This document shows positions 53,956-63,910 of a DNA stretch of 64,000 bases, piece after piece (positions within the stretch are counted from its first letter, which is position 1; each line of letters starts with the position of its first letter). Below the pieces are notes generated by a model, which saw only the letters and a program-made list of their open reading frames with translations, was not told the origin of the DNA and made no database searches. The translations under genes and the position numbers were made by a program. The stretch covers positions 441,479 through 505,478 of the forward strand of contig NZ_QJJK01000004.1 of the NCBI RefSeq assembly GCF_003201475.1, read 5' to 3'. This stretch comes from Chelatococcus asaccharovorans. GTDB lineage: Bacteria; Pseudomonadota; Alphaproteobacteria; Rhizobiales; Beijerinckiaceae.

Positions 53956-54448
53956 GCGTTATCTCCTGAGGTTTGCTGAAAGACCCGGGAGCCTATCGAA
54001 ATCTGATGGCCCGATTACAGGCCATCCGACGCTCCCGGTTGAGGGGCAGGAGAGCAGTTCCGGCGGGCAGAGCGGCTCTCCAGCCTGATACGCTCATGGA
54101 ACTCTACAGAGGCTCTCTGAGCCCCCGTGTTGGGAAGATAGGCATAGACGTGCTGCTCTGCCAGTCCAGGTCTTTGCCGGCACAGGCCTTCGCCAGCACA
54201 GAGGGCCCCGGCGACACGGCAACAAGGCGCCAAAGGGCGCGCCTGCGATGGTCGAGGCGAAAGAGGTGCATATGTCCATCCGGGCCAAGCTTCGACCCGA
54301 ATGGCGGCAAAGCCGGGCTTGCATTCTGCCATCTGCCCGCTATAGAAGCGCAGCGCGTGAGCGAAGCGGTGCTGTTCCGGAGCATCGCGCGGGTGACAGA
54401 CAAGGCGTCCCAGGGGCGCGGTCGGCCGTCACCTTAAGTCCGCGCCGA
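53956..54448. other. Region between osmC and tRNA-Ser without a confident gene
   Basis: A 154-codon plus-strand frame (53973-54437) exists, but its composition is irregular and no family is recognised. The osmC promoter lies at 53960-54000. Nothing else can be supported. Confidence 0.55.
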
Positions 54449-54538
<90 letters not shown>

Positions 54539-54788
54539 GCCTAGTTGGCTCCTTATTTATCATTTAAAATCAGTATGTTGGCGGTCCTGCAGAATCGCCT
54601 GTCCCCCAATTCGACCCTCAATGTGTCCCCCAAAATGCCTCCTCTCGGAGGCGCGCTGCATGGACTCTAATCTTGCTGGTGACCCGCTGAGACGGTTCAC
54701 ACCCCGGCGAATGAAATATCTCCGGTATTTCCCGTTCTAGACAAGTGCCCCCTGGCCGGTGCAATCATTGCGTGGGATGGGGGAGATA
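54539..54788. other. Left flank of the defence island
   Basis: Direct gtccccca repeats (54601, 54629) and AT-rich stretches follow the tRNA, with no integrase gene. This may be remnant or att-adjacent DNA. The hsdR promoter is presumably in the last 100 bases. Confidence 0.5.
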
Positions 54789-57700
54789 ATGACGGCAAGC
54801 CCAAATTTCGGGTTCTTGAGTACGCATGACGCTCAACTCGCCACCCTCGGAGGGCTTGCGGAACGATACTTCCGCGATGATCCTCCCACCTCGATCTTCA
54901 AGCTTCGGCAGTTCGCGGAGGTCCTCTCCAAGCTCGTAGCGGCCCACCATGCCACCTACCAGGATCGAGACACCTTCGATGAGACGCTGAGGCGTCTGAG
55001 CTTCGCAGGCTATTTGCCGAAGGAAGCTGCGGATGTTTTCCATGCATTGCGCAAAGTCGGCAACACCGCAGCTCACGAGGCAAAAGGTAGCCATGCGCAG
55101 GCCCTGACAGCGCTCAAATTCGCGCGCCAGTTAGGCATCTGGTTCCATCGCACGTATGGTCGTGCGCCTTCATTCAATCCAGGCCCGTTCATTCCTCCCC
55201 CTGAGCCTGTTGATGCATCAGCGCCGTTGCGTGATGAAATCGCGAAGCTACGGGCACAGATGGAGGAAAGCCTTTCGGCGGTTGAGCGCGCGCGGCAGGA
55301 AGCCGAAGAGCATGCCCGCGCCAGAGAGAGTTTCGAGGAGCGTCTAAAGCGCGAGGCTGAAGAGCGAGCTGGTTGGGAGCGCTTGGCGCAGGAAACCGAG
55401 GCTGAGAAAGCGGAACTCGCATCTAAGCTCGCGGCTCTCCAGCAGGCAGCCTCCTCAGCCCCCCGTACGGCTGCGATCGAACTCATTGAGCTTGGCGAAG
55501 AAGCCGCCGCGAAGATCGATCTCGACGAGGCGAGCACACGCGCCTTGATCGATCAGCAACTCCGGGACAATGGCTGGGAAGCAGATACGAAGGCAAGCCG
55601 TCACAGCGAGGGCGCGCGACCTGCCAAAGGGCGCAACCTCGCTATCGCCGAATGGCCCACGGCCAATGGGCCGGCCGACTACGCTCTTTTCACAGGAACT
55701 ACATTGCTGGGTGTGGTCGAGGCCAAGCGGAAGCGCAAGAACGTCTCGGCGGCTATCGACCAGGCGCAGCGGTATTCCCTTGGGGTCAAATCGTCCCCAG
55801 ACTTCAGCTTCGCTGGTGGCCCGTGGGAGGATTATAAAGCCCCATTCGTGTTCGCGGCCAATGGCCGCTCCTATCTGAAGCAGATTGAGACCGAAAGCGG
55901 CGTCTGGTTCCGGGATGTAAGGCGCTCCACGAACCACCGGCGCGCGCTTGTCGACTGGCCAACCCCCGAGGGTCTGGCGGGCTTGCTTGAGATTGACGAA
56001 GACGCCGCTTCGGCCACCTTGAAGGGGCAGGATTTCAACTTCGGGTTCCCCCTGCGGCCCTACCAAAAACTGGCAATTGAGGCGGCTGAAGCGCAACTCG
56101 CGGGTGGCAAGCGCACGATGCTCATTGCCATGGCCACCGGAACGGGCAAGACCAAGCTCGCCATCGCGATGCTTTATCGTCTGCTCTCTGCCAAGCGCTT
56201 TAGGCGCATTTGCTTCGTGGTTGACCGCAGTGCTCTCGGCCATCAGACGGCGGGCGAATTCTCCACCACCAAGGTTGTCTCCGGCAAAACCTTTTCGGAG
56301 ATTTTCGGTCTGAAGGGCCTTGAGGACGTCACGCCCGATGTTGAGACTAAGGTTCACATTTGCACCATCCAGGGCCTGGTGAAACGCGTGCTTTACGCCG
56401 CTGACAGCTCCGAGGCCCCGCCCATCGATCAGTACGATCTAATGGTTATCGATGAGTGCCATCGCGGCTACCTTCTCGACCGCGAAATGTCGGATGCCGA
56501 ACTGAGCTTCCGGGGCCAGGAAGATTATATCTCCAAGTACCGCAGGGTTCTCGACTACTTCGATGCGGTCAAGATAGGGCTCACCGCCACACCGGCCCTC
56601 CATACCACGGAGATCTTCGGAGAGCCCGTCTTCCGTTACTCTTATCGCGAGGCCGTGGTCGATGGCTACCTGATCGATCATGAGCCCCCCATCCGGATCG
56701 AAACGGTCCTGTCTCGCGCCGGCATCGGCTTCTCGGAGGGGGAGCAGGTCAGTTACTTCGTGCCGCAGACGGGCGAGGTCAATACGGCGATCCTGCCGGA
56801 CGAAATCCGTTTCGAGGTCGAGCAGTTTAACAAGCAGGTGATCACGCCTGAGTTCAACCGTGTCGTTGCCGAGGAGCTCGCCAGGCATATCGACCCCGCT
56901 CTTCCCGGCAAGACTCTCGTCTTCGCCGCCACTGATGCGCATGCGGACATGGTGGTCGATGCTCTCAAAAAGGCTTTCTCCGAGACCTATGGAGAGATCG
57001 ATGACGCGGCGGTGAAGAAGATCACCGGCAGCGTCGACAAGGTGCAAAACCTCATTCGCTCCTTCCGTAACGACGCCAACCCACAGATTGTGGTGACCGT
57101 GGACCTGCTCACGACAGGGATTGACGTGCCCAAGATCACCAATCTTGTGTTCCTGCGCAGGGTCAATAGCCGAATCCTCTACGAGCAGATGATCGGCCGC
57201 GCCACCCGCCGCTGTGACGAGATCGGCAAGGAGGTTTTCCGCATCTTCGACGCCGTGGACCTCTATCCCAATCTCCAGAGGCTCACGGATATGAAGCCGA
57301 TCGTGGTCAATCCCTCGATCAGTTTTGAGCTTCTCATCAGGGAGATGGTGGCCGCAAAGAATGATCTGGAACGGATCGCCATCGGCCAGCAGCTCGCAGT
57401 CAAGCTGCGGCGGCGCCTGAAGAAGCTACCGGATGAGGCCCGTGCGCAGTTCGAGGCCGTCGCAGGCGAAACGCCGGAGGCGATGCTCCAGCGCGTGCTG
57501 GATGGGCCGCCAGAGCATGTCGCCGCCTGGTTGGGCGCGCGAACCGCTATCGCTCCCATCCTCGATTGGCAATCGAACGGCCTGTCTCCCCGCTACGTCC
57601 CCATATCGGCCCATGCCGACGAAGTCGTGGCGGTGAGCAGGGGATATGGGACAGCGCGGAAGCCGGAGGACTTTCTTGATAGCTTCTCTGCGTTCATCCG

Positions 57701-58166
57701 TGACAACGTCAACACCATCGCCGCGCTGAAACTTGTGGTGCAGCGTCCGCGCGATCTCACCCGCGCCGACCTCAAGGAATTGCGGCTGGCTCTCGATCGC
57801 AAGGGCTTTTCTGAAGCCAATTTGAGGCGCGCCTGGGCCGATGCCAGGAATGAGGAGATTGCCGCCTCGATCATCGGCTTCGTTCGTCAGGCCGCTTTGG
57901 GCGACCCTCTGACCCCCTATGAAAGCCGCGTGAAATCTGCCATGCGAACCATCCTGGCTGAGCGGTCTTGGACGGACCCGCAGAAGCGTTGGCTGAAGCG
58001 CATCGGAGAGCAGATCGCGAAGGAGACGGTCGTGGACCGAGAGGCGATCGACAAAGAACCTTTCATCGCCGATGGAGGCTTCACTCGCTTGAACAAGGTA
58101 TTTGGTGGCGAGCTTGAGAGCATTCTCGCCGGGATCAATGAAGAGATGTGGAAGAAGAGCGCCTGA
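54789..58166 (+). CDS. hsdR: Type I restriction endonuclease subunit HsdR
   Basis: This 1125-residue motor and nuclease subunit cuts foreign DNA after translocation. It has an N-terminal helical DUF4145-like part (about 1-130), coiled coil (about 160-240), and a PD-(D/E)xK nuclease with ADYALF and VVEAKRKR near residue 310. The SF2 helicase has TGTGKTKLAIAM (about 449) and VIDECHRGY (about 554), then a C-terminal HsdR/EcoEI-like domain. The start is ATG at 54789 after GGGGGAG; GTG at 54759 is possible. The stop overlaps hsdM by one base. Confidence 0.95.
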   Translation: MTASPNFGFLSTHDAQLATLGGLAERYFRDDPPTSIFKLRQFAEVLSKLVAAHHATYQDRDTFDETLRRLSFAGYLPKEAADVFHALRKVGNTAAHEAKGSHAQALTALKFARQLGIWFHRTYGRAPSFNPGPFIPPPEPVDASAPLRDEIAKLRAQMEESLSAVERARQEAEEHARARESFEERLKREAEERAGWERLAQETEAEKAELASKLAALQQAASSAPRTAAIELIELGEEAAAKIDLDEASTRALIDQQLRDNGWEADTKASRHSEGARPAKGRNLAIAEWPTANGPADYALFTGTTLLGVVEAKRKRKNVSAAIDQAQRYSLGVKSSPDFSFAGGPWEDYKAPFVFAANGRSYLKQIETESGVWFRDVRRSTNHRRALVDWPTPEGLAGLLEIDEDAASATLKGQDFNFGFPLRPYQKLAIEAAEAQLAGGKRTMLIAMATGTGKTKLAIAMLYRLLSAKRFRRICFVVDRSALGHQTAGEFSTTKVVSGKTFSEIFGLKGLEDVTPDVETKVHICTIQGLVKRVLYAADSSEAPPIDQYDLMVIDECHRGYLLDREMSDAELSFRGQEDYISKYRRVLDYFDAVKIGLTATPALHTTEIFGEPVFRYSYREAVVDGYLIDHEPPIRIETVLSRAGIGFSEGEQVSYFVPQTGEVNTAILPDEIRFEVEQFNKQVITPEFNRVVAEELARHIDPALPGKTLVFAATDAHADMVVDALKKAFSETYGEIDDAAVKKITGSVDKVQNLIRSFRNDANPQIVVTVDLLTTGIDVPKITNLVFLRRVNSRILYEQMIGRATRRCDEIGKEVFRIFDAVDLYPNLQRLTDMKPIVVNPSISFELLIREMVAAKNDLERIAIGQQLAVKLRRRLKKLPDEARAQFEAVAGETPEAMLQRVLDGPPEHVAAWLGARTAIAPILDWQSNGLSPRYVPISAHADEVVAVSRGYGTARKPEDFLDSFSAFIRDNVNTIAALKLVVQRPRDLTRADLKELRLALDRKGFSEANLRRAWADARNEEIAASIIGFVRQAALGDPLTPYESRVKSAMRTILAERSWTDPQKRWLKRIGEQIAKETVVDREAIDKEPFIADGGFTRLNKVFGGELESILAGINEEMWKKSA

Positions 58167-59656
58167 TGACCTCCACCACAGATATTGTCGCCAAGCTCTG
58201 GGGGCTCTGCAACGTCCTGAGGGACGATGGTGTCACCTTCAATGAATATGTCACCGAACTGACCTACTTGCTCTTTCTGAAAATGATGTCGGAGGTTCGC
58301 GATCCCCAGGGAGGGCTGCGCGAGGAGCGCCTCCCGGATGGCTACCGCTGGGGCAAGCTGGCGAAGCTCGAAGGGGTGGAGCAGCTCGATTACTACAAGC
58401 GCCTCCTGCTCGATCTCGGCAAGCCGGAGGTCAAAGACAACCTCATCCGCTCTATCTTCACGGACGCGCAGACGCGCCTGCGCAAACCCACGAATCTGAA
58501 GGCCCTGACCTCCAATATCGATCAGCTCGACTGGTTTTCCGCCCGCGAGGAAGGGCTGGGCAACCTCTATGAAGGCCTGTTGGAGAAGAACGCGGCCGAC
58601 AAGAAGTCGGGCGCCGGGCAGTATTTCACGCCGAGGCCCCTCATCGACTGCATCGTGCGACTCATGAAGCCGCAAGCGGGCGAAACCGTGCAGGACCCTG
58701 CGGCCGGCACAGCGGGCTTCCTTGTCGCGGCAGACCGCTACATCAAGGATCAGACGGACGATCTCTATAAGCTGCCTGAGGCCAAGGCCTATTTCCAGCG
58801 TCACAGCGCTTTCGTGGGCGGTGAGCTGGTGCCCGACACCCACCGCCTTTGCCTCATGAACCTGCTGCTACACGGCATCGAGGGGGGAGTCGACAACATC
58901 GACACCCTGTCCCCCGATGGCGAGGGCTTGCCGAAAGCCGATCTCATTCTCACCAATCCGCCCTTCGGCACCAAAAAGGGCGGCGGCCGGCCGACCCGCA
59001 GTGACTTCTCGGTGACCGCCGACACCTCCAACAAGCAATTGGCCTTTGTGGAGCATATCGTCCGGGCGCTCAATCCCGGTGGGAGAGCTGCGGTCGTGGT
59101 GCCGGACAATGTGCTGTTCGAGGACAACACCGGGCGGCGCCTGCGCACCTGGCTCATGGACCTGTGCAACCTGCACACCATCCTGCGGCTGCCCACCGGC
59201 ATCTTCTATGCCCAGGGCGTGAAGACCAACGTGCTCTTCTTCCAGCGTGGCAAGAGGGACAAGGGCAACACCAAGGCCGTCTGGGTCTATGACATGCGCG
59301 CCAACATGCCTGCCTTCGGCAAGACGCGGCCGCTTACGGTTGCCGAATTCGCGGATTTCGAAGCGGCTTACGGCAGTGATCCCAACGGCGGCGCCAAGCG
59401 CAAGGAGCAAGGCGAGGATGGCCGCTGGCGCTGCTTCAACCGCGAGGCCATCACGGGACGCAACGATAACCTCGATATCGCCTGGCTTCGGGATACGGAA
59501 GCCGAAGCCGAGGAGACCCTGACCGAACCGGAGGATATCGCGGCTGCCATTATCGGGCACCTTAAGGCTGCTTTGGAGGAGATTGAAGCGCTTTCCGAGG
59601 AATTGGAGCCTGATAGCGTCGGCGAAGCCGTAGCAATCGCGGAGGCGGCAGAATGA
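58166..59656 (+). CDS. hsdM: Type I DNA methyltransferase subunit HsdM
   Basis: This 496-residue N6-adenine methyltransferase has the SAM motif DPAAGTAGFLVAAD near residue 178 and catalytic motif LTNPPFGTKKG near residue 262. An N-terminal HsdM helical domain (VTELTYLLFLKMMSEVRDP) precedes GQYFTPRPLIDCIVRLM. It modifies host DNA with HsdS and is part of the restriction complex. ATG at 58166 overlaps the hsdR TGA. The 3' end overlaps hsdS by 4 bases. Confidence 0.96.
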   Translation: MTSTTDIVAKLWGLCNVLRDDGVTFNEYVTELTYLLFLKMMSEVRDPQGGLREERLPDGYRWGKLAKLEGVEQLDYYKRLLLDLGKPEVKDNLIRSIFTDAQTRLRKPTNLKALTSNIDQLDWFSAREEGLGNLYEGLLEKNAADKKSGAGQYFTPRPLIDCIVRLMKPQAGETVQDPAAGTAGFLVAADRYIKDQTDDLYKLPEAKAYFQRHSAFVGGELVPDTHRLCLMNLLLHGIEGGVDNIDTLSPDGEGLPKADLILTNPPFGTKKGGGRPTRSDFSVTADTSNKQLAFVEHIVRALNPGGRAAVVVPDNVLFEDNTGRRLRTWLMDLCNLHTILRLPTGIFYAQGVKTNVLFFQRGKRDKGNTKAVWVYDMRANMPAFGKTRPLTVAEFADFEAAYGSDPNGGAKRKEQGEDGRWRCFNREAITGRNDNLDIAWLRDTEAEAEETLTEPEDIAAAIIGHLKAALEEIEALSEELEPDSVGEAVAIAEAAE

Positions 59657-61089
59657 GTGGTTTGCCGAAAGGATGGGCTTACGCTGCATTCGGCGATGTT
59701 GTGGAGATTAAGCTCGGAAAAATGCTCGATAAGAGCAAGAATCGAGGCGATCTAACGCCATATCTCCGAAATATAAATGTCAGATGGGGCCATTTTTCCC
59801 TAACTGACGTATCTGAGATGAGGGTGACCGCAGAAGAGCGCTCGGCGTTTTCTATTCGTGACGGCGATCTACTTGTGTGTGAGGGAGGCGAGCCCGGACG
59901 CAATGCGATTTGGAATTACGGGCGGACAAAACTTACCTTTCAGAAGGCTCTTATGCGGATTCGCCCGCATGGTAAAATTAGCCCATATCTGCTGTCTGCG
60001 TATCTGCGCAAGTCGTATGTCGCGGGTCAGCTTGAGCCAAGTTTTACCGGAACGACAATAAGACATTTGCCTCAGGCTGCACTGTCCGAAATAAGGATTC
60101 CACTCCCCCCGCTCCCCGAACAGCGACGGATTGTGGCCAAGATTGACAGCCTGTCGGCGAAGTCCAAGCGCGCCCGTGATCACCTCGACCACATCCCCCG
60201 CCTCGTCGAGAAGTATAAACAGGCGGTCCTCGCAGCGGCCTTCAGGGGAGATTTGACGCGGGAGTGGAGGCATAAGTTTTCTGCTGAATCCCCCACAGTT
60301 GCTGATCTTGAGTGGCAGCGAGAAAACGCTAAGAACGCGAACTCGCGTCGCAGTCCTGCAGAATCATACGACTGGCGTCCCGATATCTCGTTGCCTGCCG
60401 GATGGATGTGGGCTTCCGTAGACCAGCTTGCACATATCATCCAGTACGGATCATCTGCAAAGACGGGTGACGATGAGGCTGGCGTTCCAGTGTTCCGTAT
60501 GGGAAATATACAGGGAGGCGCTCTGACCCTCAATTCTTTGAAGTACCTACCTCAGGAGCATGGCGAGTTTCCGGACTTGTTGCTCCACCCCGGGGACCTT
60601 CTCTTTAATAGAACCAACAGCGCAGAGCTTGTGGGAAAGACGGCCGTCTACCATGGGAAGCCAGAGGCAGCTTCGTTCGCCTCATATTTGATCCGTGTTC
60701 GGCTATCTTACTTCAGCCCAGAATTGTTGAGCGCTTATATTAATTCAGCAATTGGACGTGAATGGGTAGCAGGAGCCGTCAACCAACAGGTGGGCCAGGC
60801 AAATGTTAATGGAAGTAAACTTCGTCGCTTGGGCGTTCCTGTAATGTCGAAAGATGAACAAGCTGAAATACAGATCCGAATAAATGCAGCGTTTGCTTGG
60901 ATCGATCGCCTCGCCGCTGACGCTACAAGCGCGCGCAAGCTCATCGACGGGCTTGACCAAGCGATTCTCGCCAAGGCGTTCCGCGGTGAACTCGTTCCCC
61001 AGGACTCCAATGATGAGCCCGCAAGCCTTCTTCTGGAACGCATCAAGGCGGAGCGTGGCGCAACTCCCACGAGACGTCGGGGCAGGTAA
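59653..61089 (+). CDS. hsdS: Type I restriction specificity subunit HsdS
   Basis: This 478-residue protein sets the DNA recognition sequence. Two target recognition domains (about 1-150 and 240-395) are each followed by a conserved helix, the first with IPLPPLPEQRRIVAKIDSL. The TRD-encoding DNA is AT-richer and uses different codons from the neighbours (59740-60010, 60540-60890), typical of exchanged TRDs. The specificity cannot be predicted here. It overlaps hsdM by 4 bases. Confidence 0.95.
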   Translation: MSGLPKGWAYAAFGDVVEIKLGKMLDKSKNRGDLTPYLRNINVRWGHFSLTDVSEMRVTAEERSAFSIRDGDLLVCEGGEPGRNAIWNYGRTKLTFQKALMRIRPHGKISPYLLSAYLRKSYVAGQLEPSFTGTTIRHLPQAALSEIRIPLPPLPEQRRIVAKIDSLSAKSKRARDHLDHIPRLVEKYKQAVLAAAFRGDLTREWRHKFSAESPTVADLEWQRENAKNANSRRSPAESYDWRPDISLPAGWMWASVDQLAHIIQYGSSAKTGDDEAGVPVFRMGNIQGGALTLNSLKYLPQEHGEFPDLLLHPGDLLFNRTNSAELVGKTAVYHGKPEAASFASYLIRVRLSYFSPELLSAYINSAIGREWVAGAVNQQVGQANVNGSKLRRLGVPVMSKDEQAEIQIRINAAFAWIDRLAADATSARKLIDGLDQAILAKAFRGELVPQDSNDEPASLLLERIKAERGATPTRRRGR

Positions 61090-61109
61090 ATGGGTCGGGT
61101 CGCACCATC

Positions 61110-61469
61110 ATGACGATCTTCGAAACAAAGCTGACGCGGGCCAATATCGAGCAGAAGCCGGGACGGCAACACATCTATGTCACCCCTTTCCGTGAGCAAC
61201 TACCCCCGGATGTTTTTGGCGGCACCGGGAAAAGTGCACCTGCGCCGCGCGCGCTAGTTCTTGAGTTTGGGACGCTGAGGACTGAGACGTTTGTACTTAC
61301 CGATACAAAAGGGAGGTGCAGGACGTTTTTCGAGGACAGGTGGTTTGTTCATGAATTTTTTCAGAGGACTGACGCGCAGCCAGGCGAACGGGCTCAGTTT
61401 CACCAGATTGACCCTTACTGGTACCGTCTATCTCTAACAAAGTTGGACGGGACGGTTCGATCAGCCTGA
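61110..61469 (+). CDS. Unknown 119-residue protein between hsdS and mrr
   Basis: This gene begins with ATG at 61110, 20 bases after hsdS, and ends 15 bases before the Mrr gene, so all are probably co-transcribed. The protein has no signal peptide or membrane segment; aromatic-rich stretches (FFEDRWFVHEFFQRT, IDPYWYRLSL) suggest a small beta-type domain. I do not recognise a family. Its conserved place within a restriction cluster suggests an accessory or regulatory defence role, which is inference. Confidence 0.7.
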   Translation: MTIFETKLTRANIEQKPGRQHIYVTPFREQLPPDVFGGTGKSAPAPRALVLEFGTLRTETFVLTDTKGRCRTFFEDRWFVHEFFQRTDAQPGERAQFHQIDPYWYRLSLTKLDGTVRSA

Positions 61470-61484
61470 CGGAAAAGCTCTTCA

Positions 61485-62414
61485 ATGACCATTCCCGACT
61501 ATCAAACAGTAATGTTACCAGTCCTCAAGCTGTCTGCGACCGGCGAGTACAAGGTCGCGGACGTTGTGGATCGTATCGCCGATGAATTTCATCTCAGTGA
61601 GGAAGAGCGCGCAGCCTTGCTGCCGAGCGGACGCCAACGCATCCTCCACAACCGCATTCACTGGGCCAAGTTCTATATGGCCAAGGCTGGGCTTCTGGCT
61701 TCTCCAGGTCGCGGCCGCTTCACGGCGACAGACGCCGGCCGAGCATTGCTGGCGACCAATCCCGATAAGATCAACGTCGCCCGGCTGATGCAAATCCCGG
61801 CTTTCCGGGAGTTTTACAGGAACGAGGGCAAGGCGGAGGAGGTCGACCCCTCGCCTTCGACCTCATCGGGTGAAGCCCGGGCTGAGGCCACGCCAGAGGA
61901 GCAGATCGAGGCTGCCTATCAAGCCCTTCAAGCGGCCCTTCAGACAGAATTGCTGGAGCGTATCGTCCAGAATAGCCCCGCCTTCTTCGAACAGCTCATC
62001 GTCGACCTTCTGGTCGCCATGGGCTATGGCGGCTCGCACAAGAATGCTGCAGCTCAACTTGGCCGTACCGGTGATGGTGGCGTCGATGGCGTGATCAACG
62101 AAGACCGGCTTGGGCTCGACCGCGTCTATGTGCAGGCCAAGCGTTATGCTGAGGGCAACGTTGTAGGCCGCCCTGACGTGCAAGCCTTCGTGGGCAGCCT
62201 CGTGGGCCTAGGGGCGACCAAGGGCGTCTTCGTGACGACCTCCAGCTTCAGCGCACAAGCCAGGGACTTCGTGAAGCATCTCTCCCAACGGGTCATCCTG
62301 CTCGATGGCCAGAGCCTCACCGCCTTGATGATCGAGCACGGCGTTGGCGTGCGCACGAGCCGCGCCATCGAATTCAAGCGCCTAGATGAGGACTTTTTCA
62401 GCGAGGAAGTTTGA
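61485..62414 (+). CDS. mrr: Mrr-type restriction endonuclease
   Basis: This 309-residue protein has an N-terminal winged-helix Mrr_N-like domain (about 1-100) and a C-terminal PD-(D/E)xK nuclease. The catalytic region is TGDGGVDGVINEDRLGLDRVYVQAKRY, with Asp near 199/202 and Glu/Gln-x-Lys near 217. Mrr-family nucleases cut methylated DNA. The linker PSPSTSSGEARAEATPEEQ (about 125-145) looks like translated short repeat DNA. Having it downstream of a modifying hsd system is notable because the host must avoid self-cutting. Confidence 0.88.
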   Translation: MTIPDYQTVMLPVLKLSATGEYKVADVVDRIADEFHLSEEERAALLPSGRQRILHNRIHWAKFYMAKAGLLASPGRGRFTATDAGRALLATNPDKINVARLMQIPAFREFYRNEGKAEEVDPSPSTSSGEARAEATPEEQIEAAYQALQAALQTELLERIVQNSPAFFEQLIVDLLVAMGYGGSHKNAAAQLGRTGDGGVDGVINEDRLGLDRVYVQAKRYAEGNVVGRPDVQAFVGSLVGLGATKGVFVTTSSFSAQARDFVKHLSQRVILLDGQSLTALMIEHGVGVRTSRAIEFKRLDEDFFSEEV

Positions 62415-62532
62415 GAGCTGCGTAGTGTGCCAGTTGATCCAGTTGGCCGAGAGACCACTCGCGTCGCTCTGGATCGACTGACTAGATGAAGGCAGCTTTA
62501 AGGGGGCGTCTTCTTGTGATTCAGGGGGGGCA

Positions 62533-63255
62533 ATGCGTATTTCCAGTATAAAGTTAAAGAATTTCCGGCGTTTCGCGGATTTGGAAATTAGAGACATTCC
62601 ATCGACAGTCAAGCTTGTCGTGCTAGCCGGGCCAAATGGGTCTGGTAAGTCGTCCCTCTTTGATGCCCTCTTACTTCGTTACAGATATGATGCGGACTTT
62701 GGTTGGCATAGTGACGCGAAGTATTATAATCGCTCGCATGATCGCGACGTTGATCCAGGCAATCGCGTTGTGGTGCAGACCCACGGAGCGAAGAAACTTT
62801 CGCGCGGTTCGGTATATGTCCGAACTGCTTACCGGCACGATCCGGAATTCGAGATGAGTTCGCTGTCTCGCCAAGGCGCGATCTTGGACGCCTTGAACCT
62901 GAACAAGCTCATCGAGACAGATGCCACAGTGGCCCTGAATTACACTCGCCTTGCCTCCCAAGCTATGGAGGACGTTTTTGTGAATGAGGCCGCCACAACC
63001 ACTATGGGCGATTATCGAGACAAGCTGATCGGTGAGGTTCGCGAGCCCCTAAAGCGGTTGTTCCCCGATCTGACGCTCGTAGGAATCGGCAATCCACTTG
63101 AGCAGGGAAGCTTTCAGTTCGACAAGGGTGCAATAAAGAGTTTTGATTACAAGAATTTATCGGGCGGTGAAAAAGCATCATTTGATCTGATTCTCGATTT
63201 TGTTGTAAAGCGTAGATCTTATGCTGATACGATTTTTTTGTATCGACGAACCTGA
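62533..63255 (+). pseudogene. OLD-like ABC ATPase/TOPRIM nuclease, N-terminal part before frameshift
   Basis: This frame encodes an SMC/RecF-type ATPase: MRISSIKLKNFRRFADLEI, Walker A AGPNGSGKSSLFDALLL near residue 33, and ABC signature LSGGEKASFDL near residue 209. It then runs out at a T7 tract (63233-63239) with the non-family tail LYRRT and a stop. The following frame continues with the Walker B DEPELH. One extra T would join them into a protein of about 458 residues. It could be a natural null allele, a phase-variable or slippage-read gene, or a sequencing error. Confidence 0.8.
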
Positions 63256-63910
63256 GCTGCACGCGAATACAAAAATCCAGGGTGACCTTCTCCAAGAGCT
63301 GTTGGGTCTCCTTTCCGGAGAATCACAACTCTGGATCGCTACGCACTCGATTGGCATGATGCGGAAAGCACGAGAAATACACGATGCAGCCCCAGATTCT
63401 GTCGCATTCCTTGACTTCGGTGGACACCATTTCGACCATGCTACGGTCATCGCGCCCCAGAGGCCCACTCGTAGGTTCTGGGAGAGCGTACTGCACGTGG
63501 CGTTGGACGACCTTGCTACCTTGGTTGCACCACGCGAGATCATTATTTGTGAAGGCAATCCGGCCGGGCAAGTGGCAGGGAAGAATGCTGAGCACGATGC
63601 GAAAATTTACTCGACCATATTTGCTGAAGAAATGCCTGATGTGACCTTCATCTCAGCCGGCAGCGCGAGTCAGGTATCGGGAGATTTCTTCGGCCTTGCG
63701 GCGGCACTCCCGAAAGTGGCAAGCGGCATGATTGTAACGCGGTTGATTGATCGAGATGATCATGCCCCTGGGGATGTAACCAGTTATGAAGAACAGGGGA
63801 TCAAGGTTTTATGTCGACGCCATATCGAGGCGTACCTCTACGACGATGAAATTCTCACGGCCCTTTGCGAATCCGTCGGAAAATCGGAGATAGCCCCCGA
63901 ACTGATGTAA
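63221..63910 (+). pseudogene. OLD-like ATPase/TOPRIM nuclease, C-terminal part after frameshift
   Basis: Continuing the previous feature, this frame has Walker B CIDEPELHANTKIQ, the switch histidine IATHSIG, then a TOPRIM/DUF4435-like nuclease part with EIIICEGNPAG and LIDRDDHAPGD. These carry the acidic residues of metal-dependent nucleases. No convincing start of its own is present (the ATG at 63221 lies in the slippage region). OLD-type and GajA-like ATPase-nucleases act in phage defence. The right flank to the window end shows only a short hairpin. Confidence 0.75.
63233..63239 (+). other. T7 tract at the frameshift
   Basis: Seven T residues lie exactly where the reading frame of the OLD-like gene breaks. 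Homopolymers of this length are prone to slippage in replication, transcription and sequencing. One added T restores the frame: TIF-F-CIDEPE. Confidence 0.85.

Noticed and set aside
53973..54437. 154-codon plus-strand frame before the tRNA
   Set aside because: No family-like sequence, no ribosome site and irregular amino acid use.
54539..54788. Integrase gene next to tRNA-Ser
   Set aside because: No frame with a tyrosine recombinase motif in this flank.
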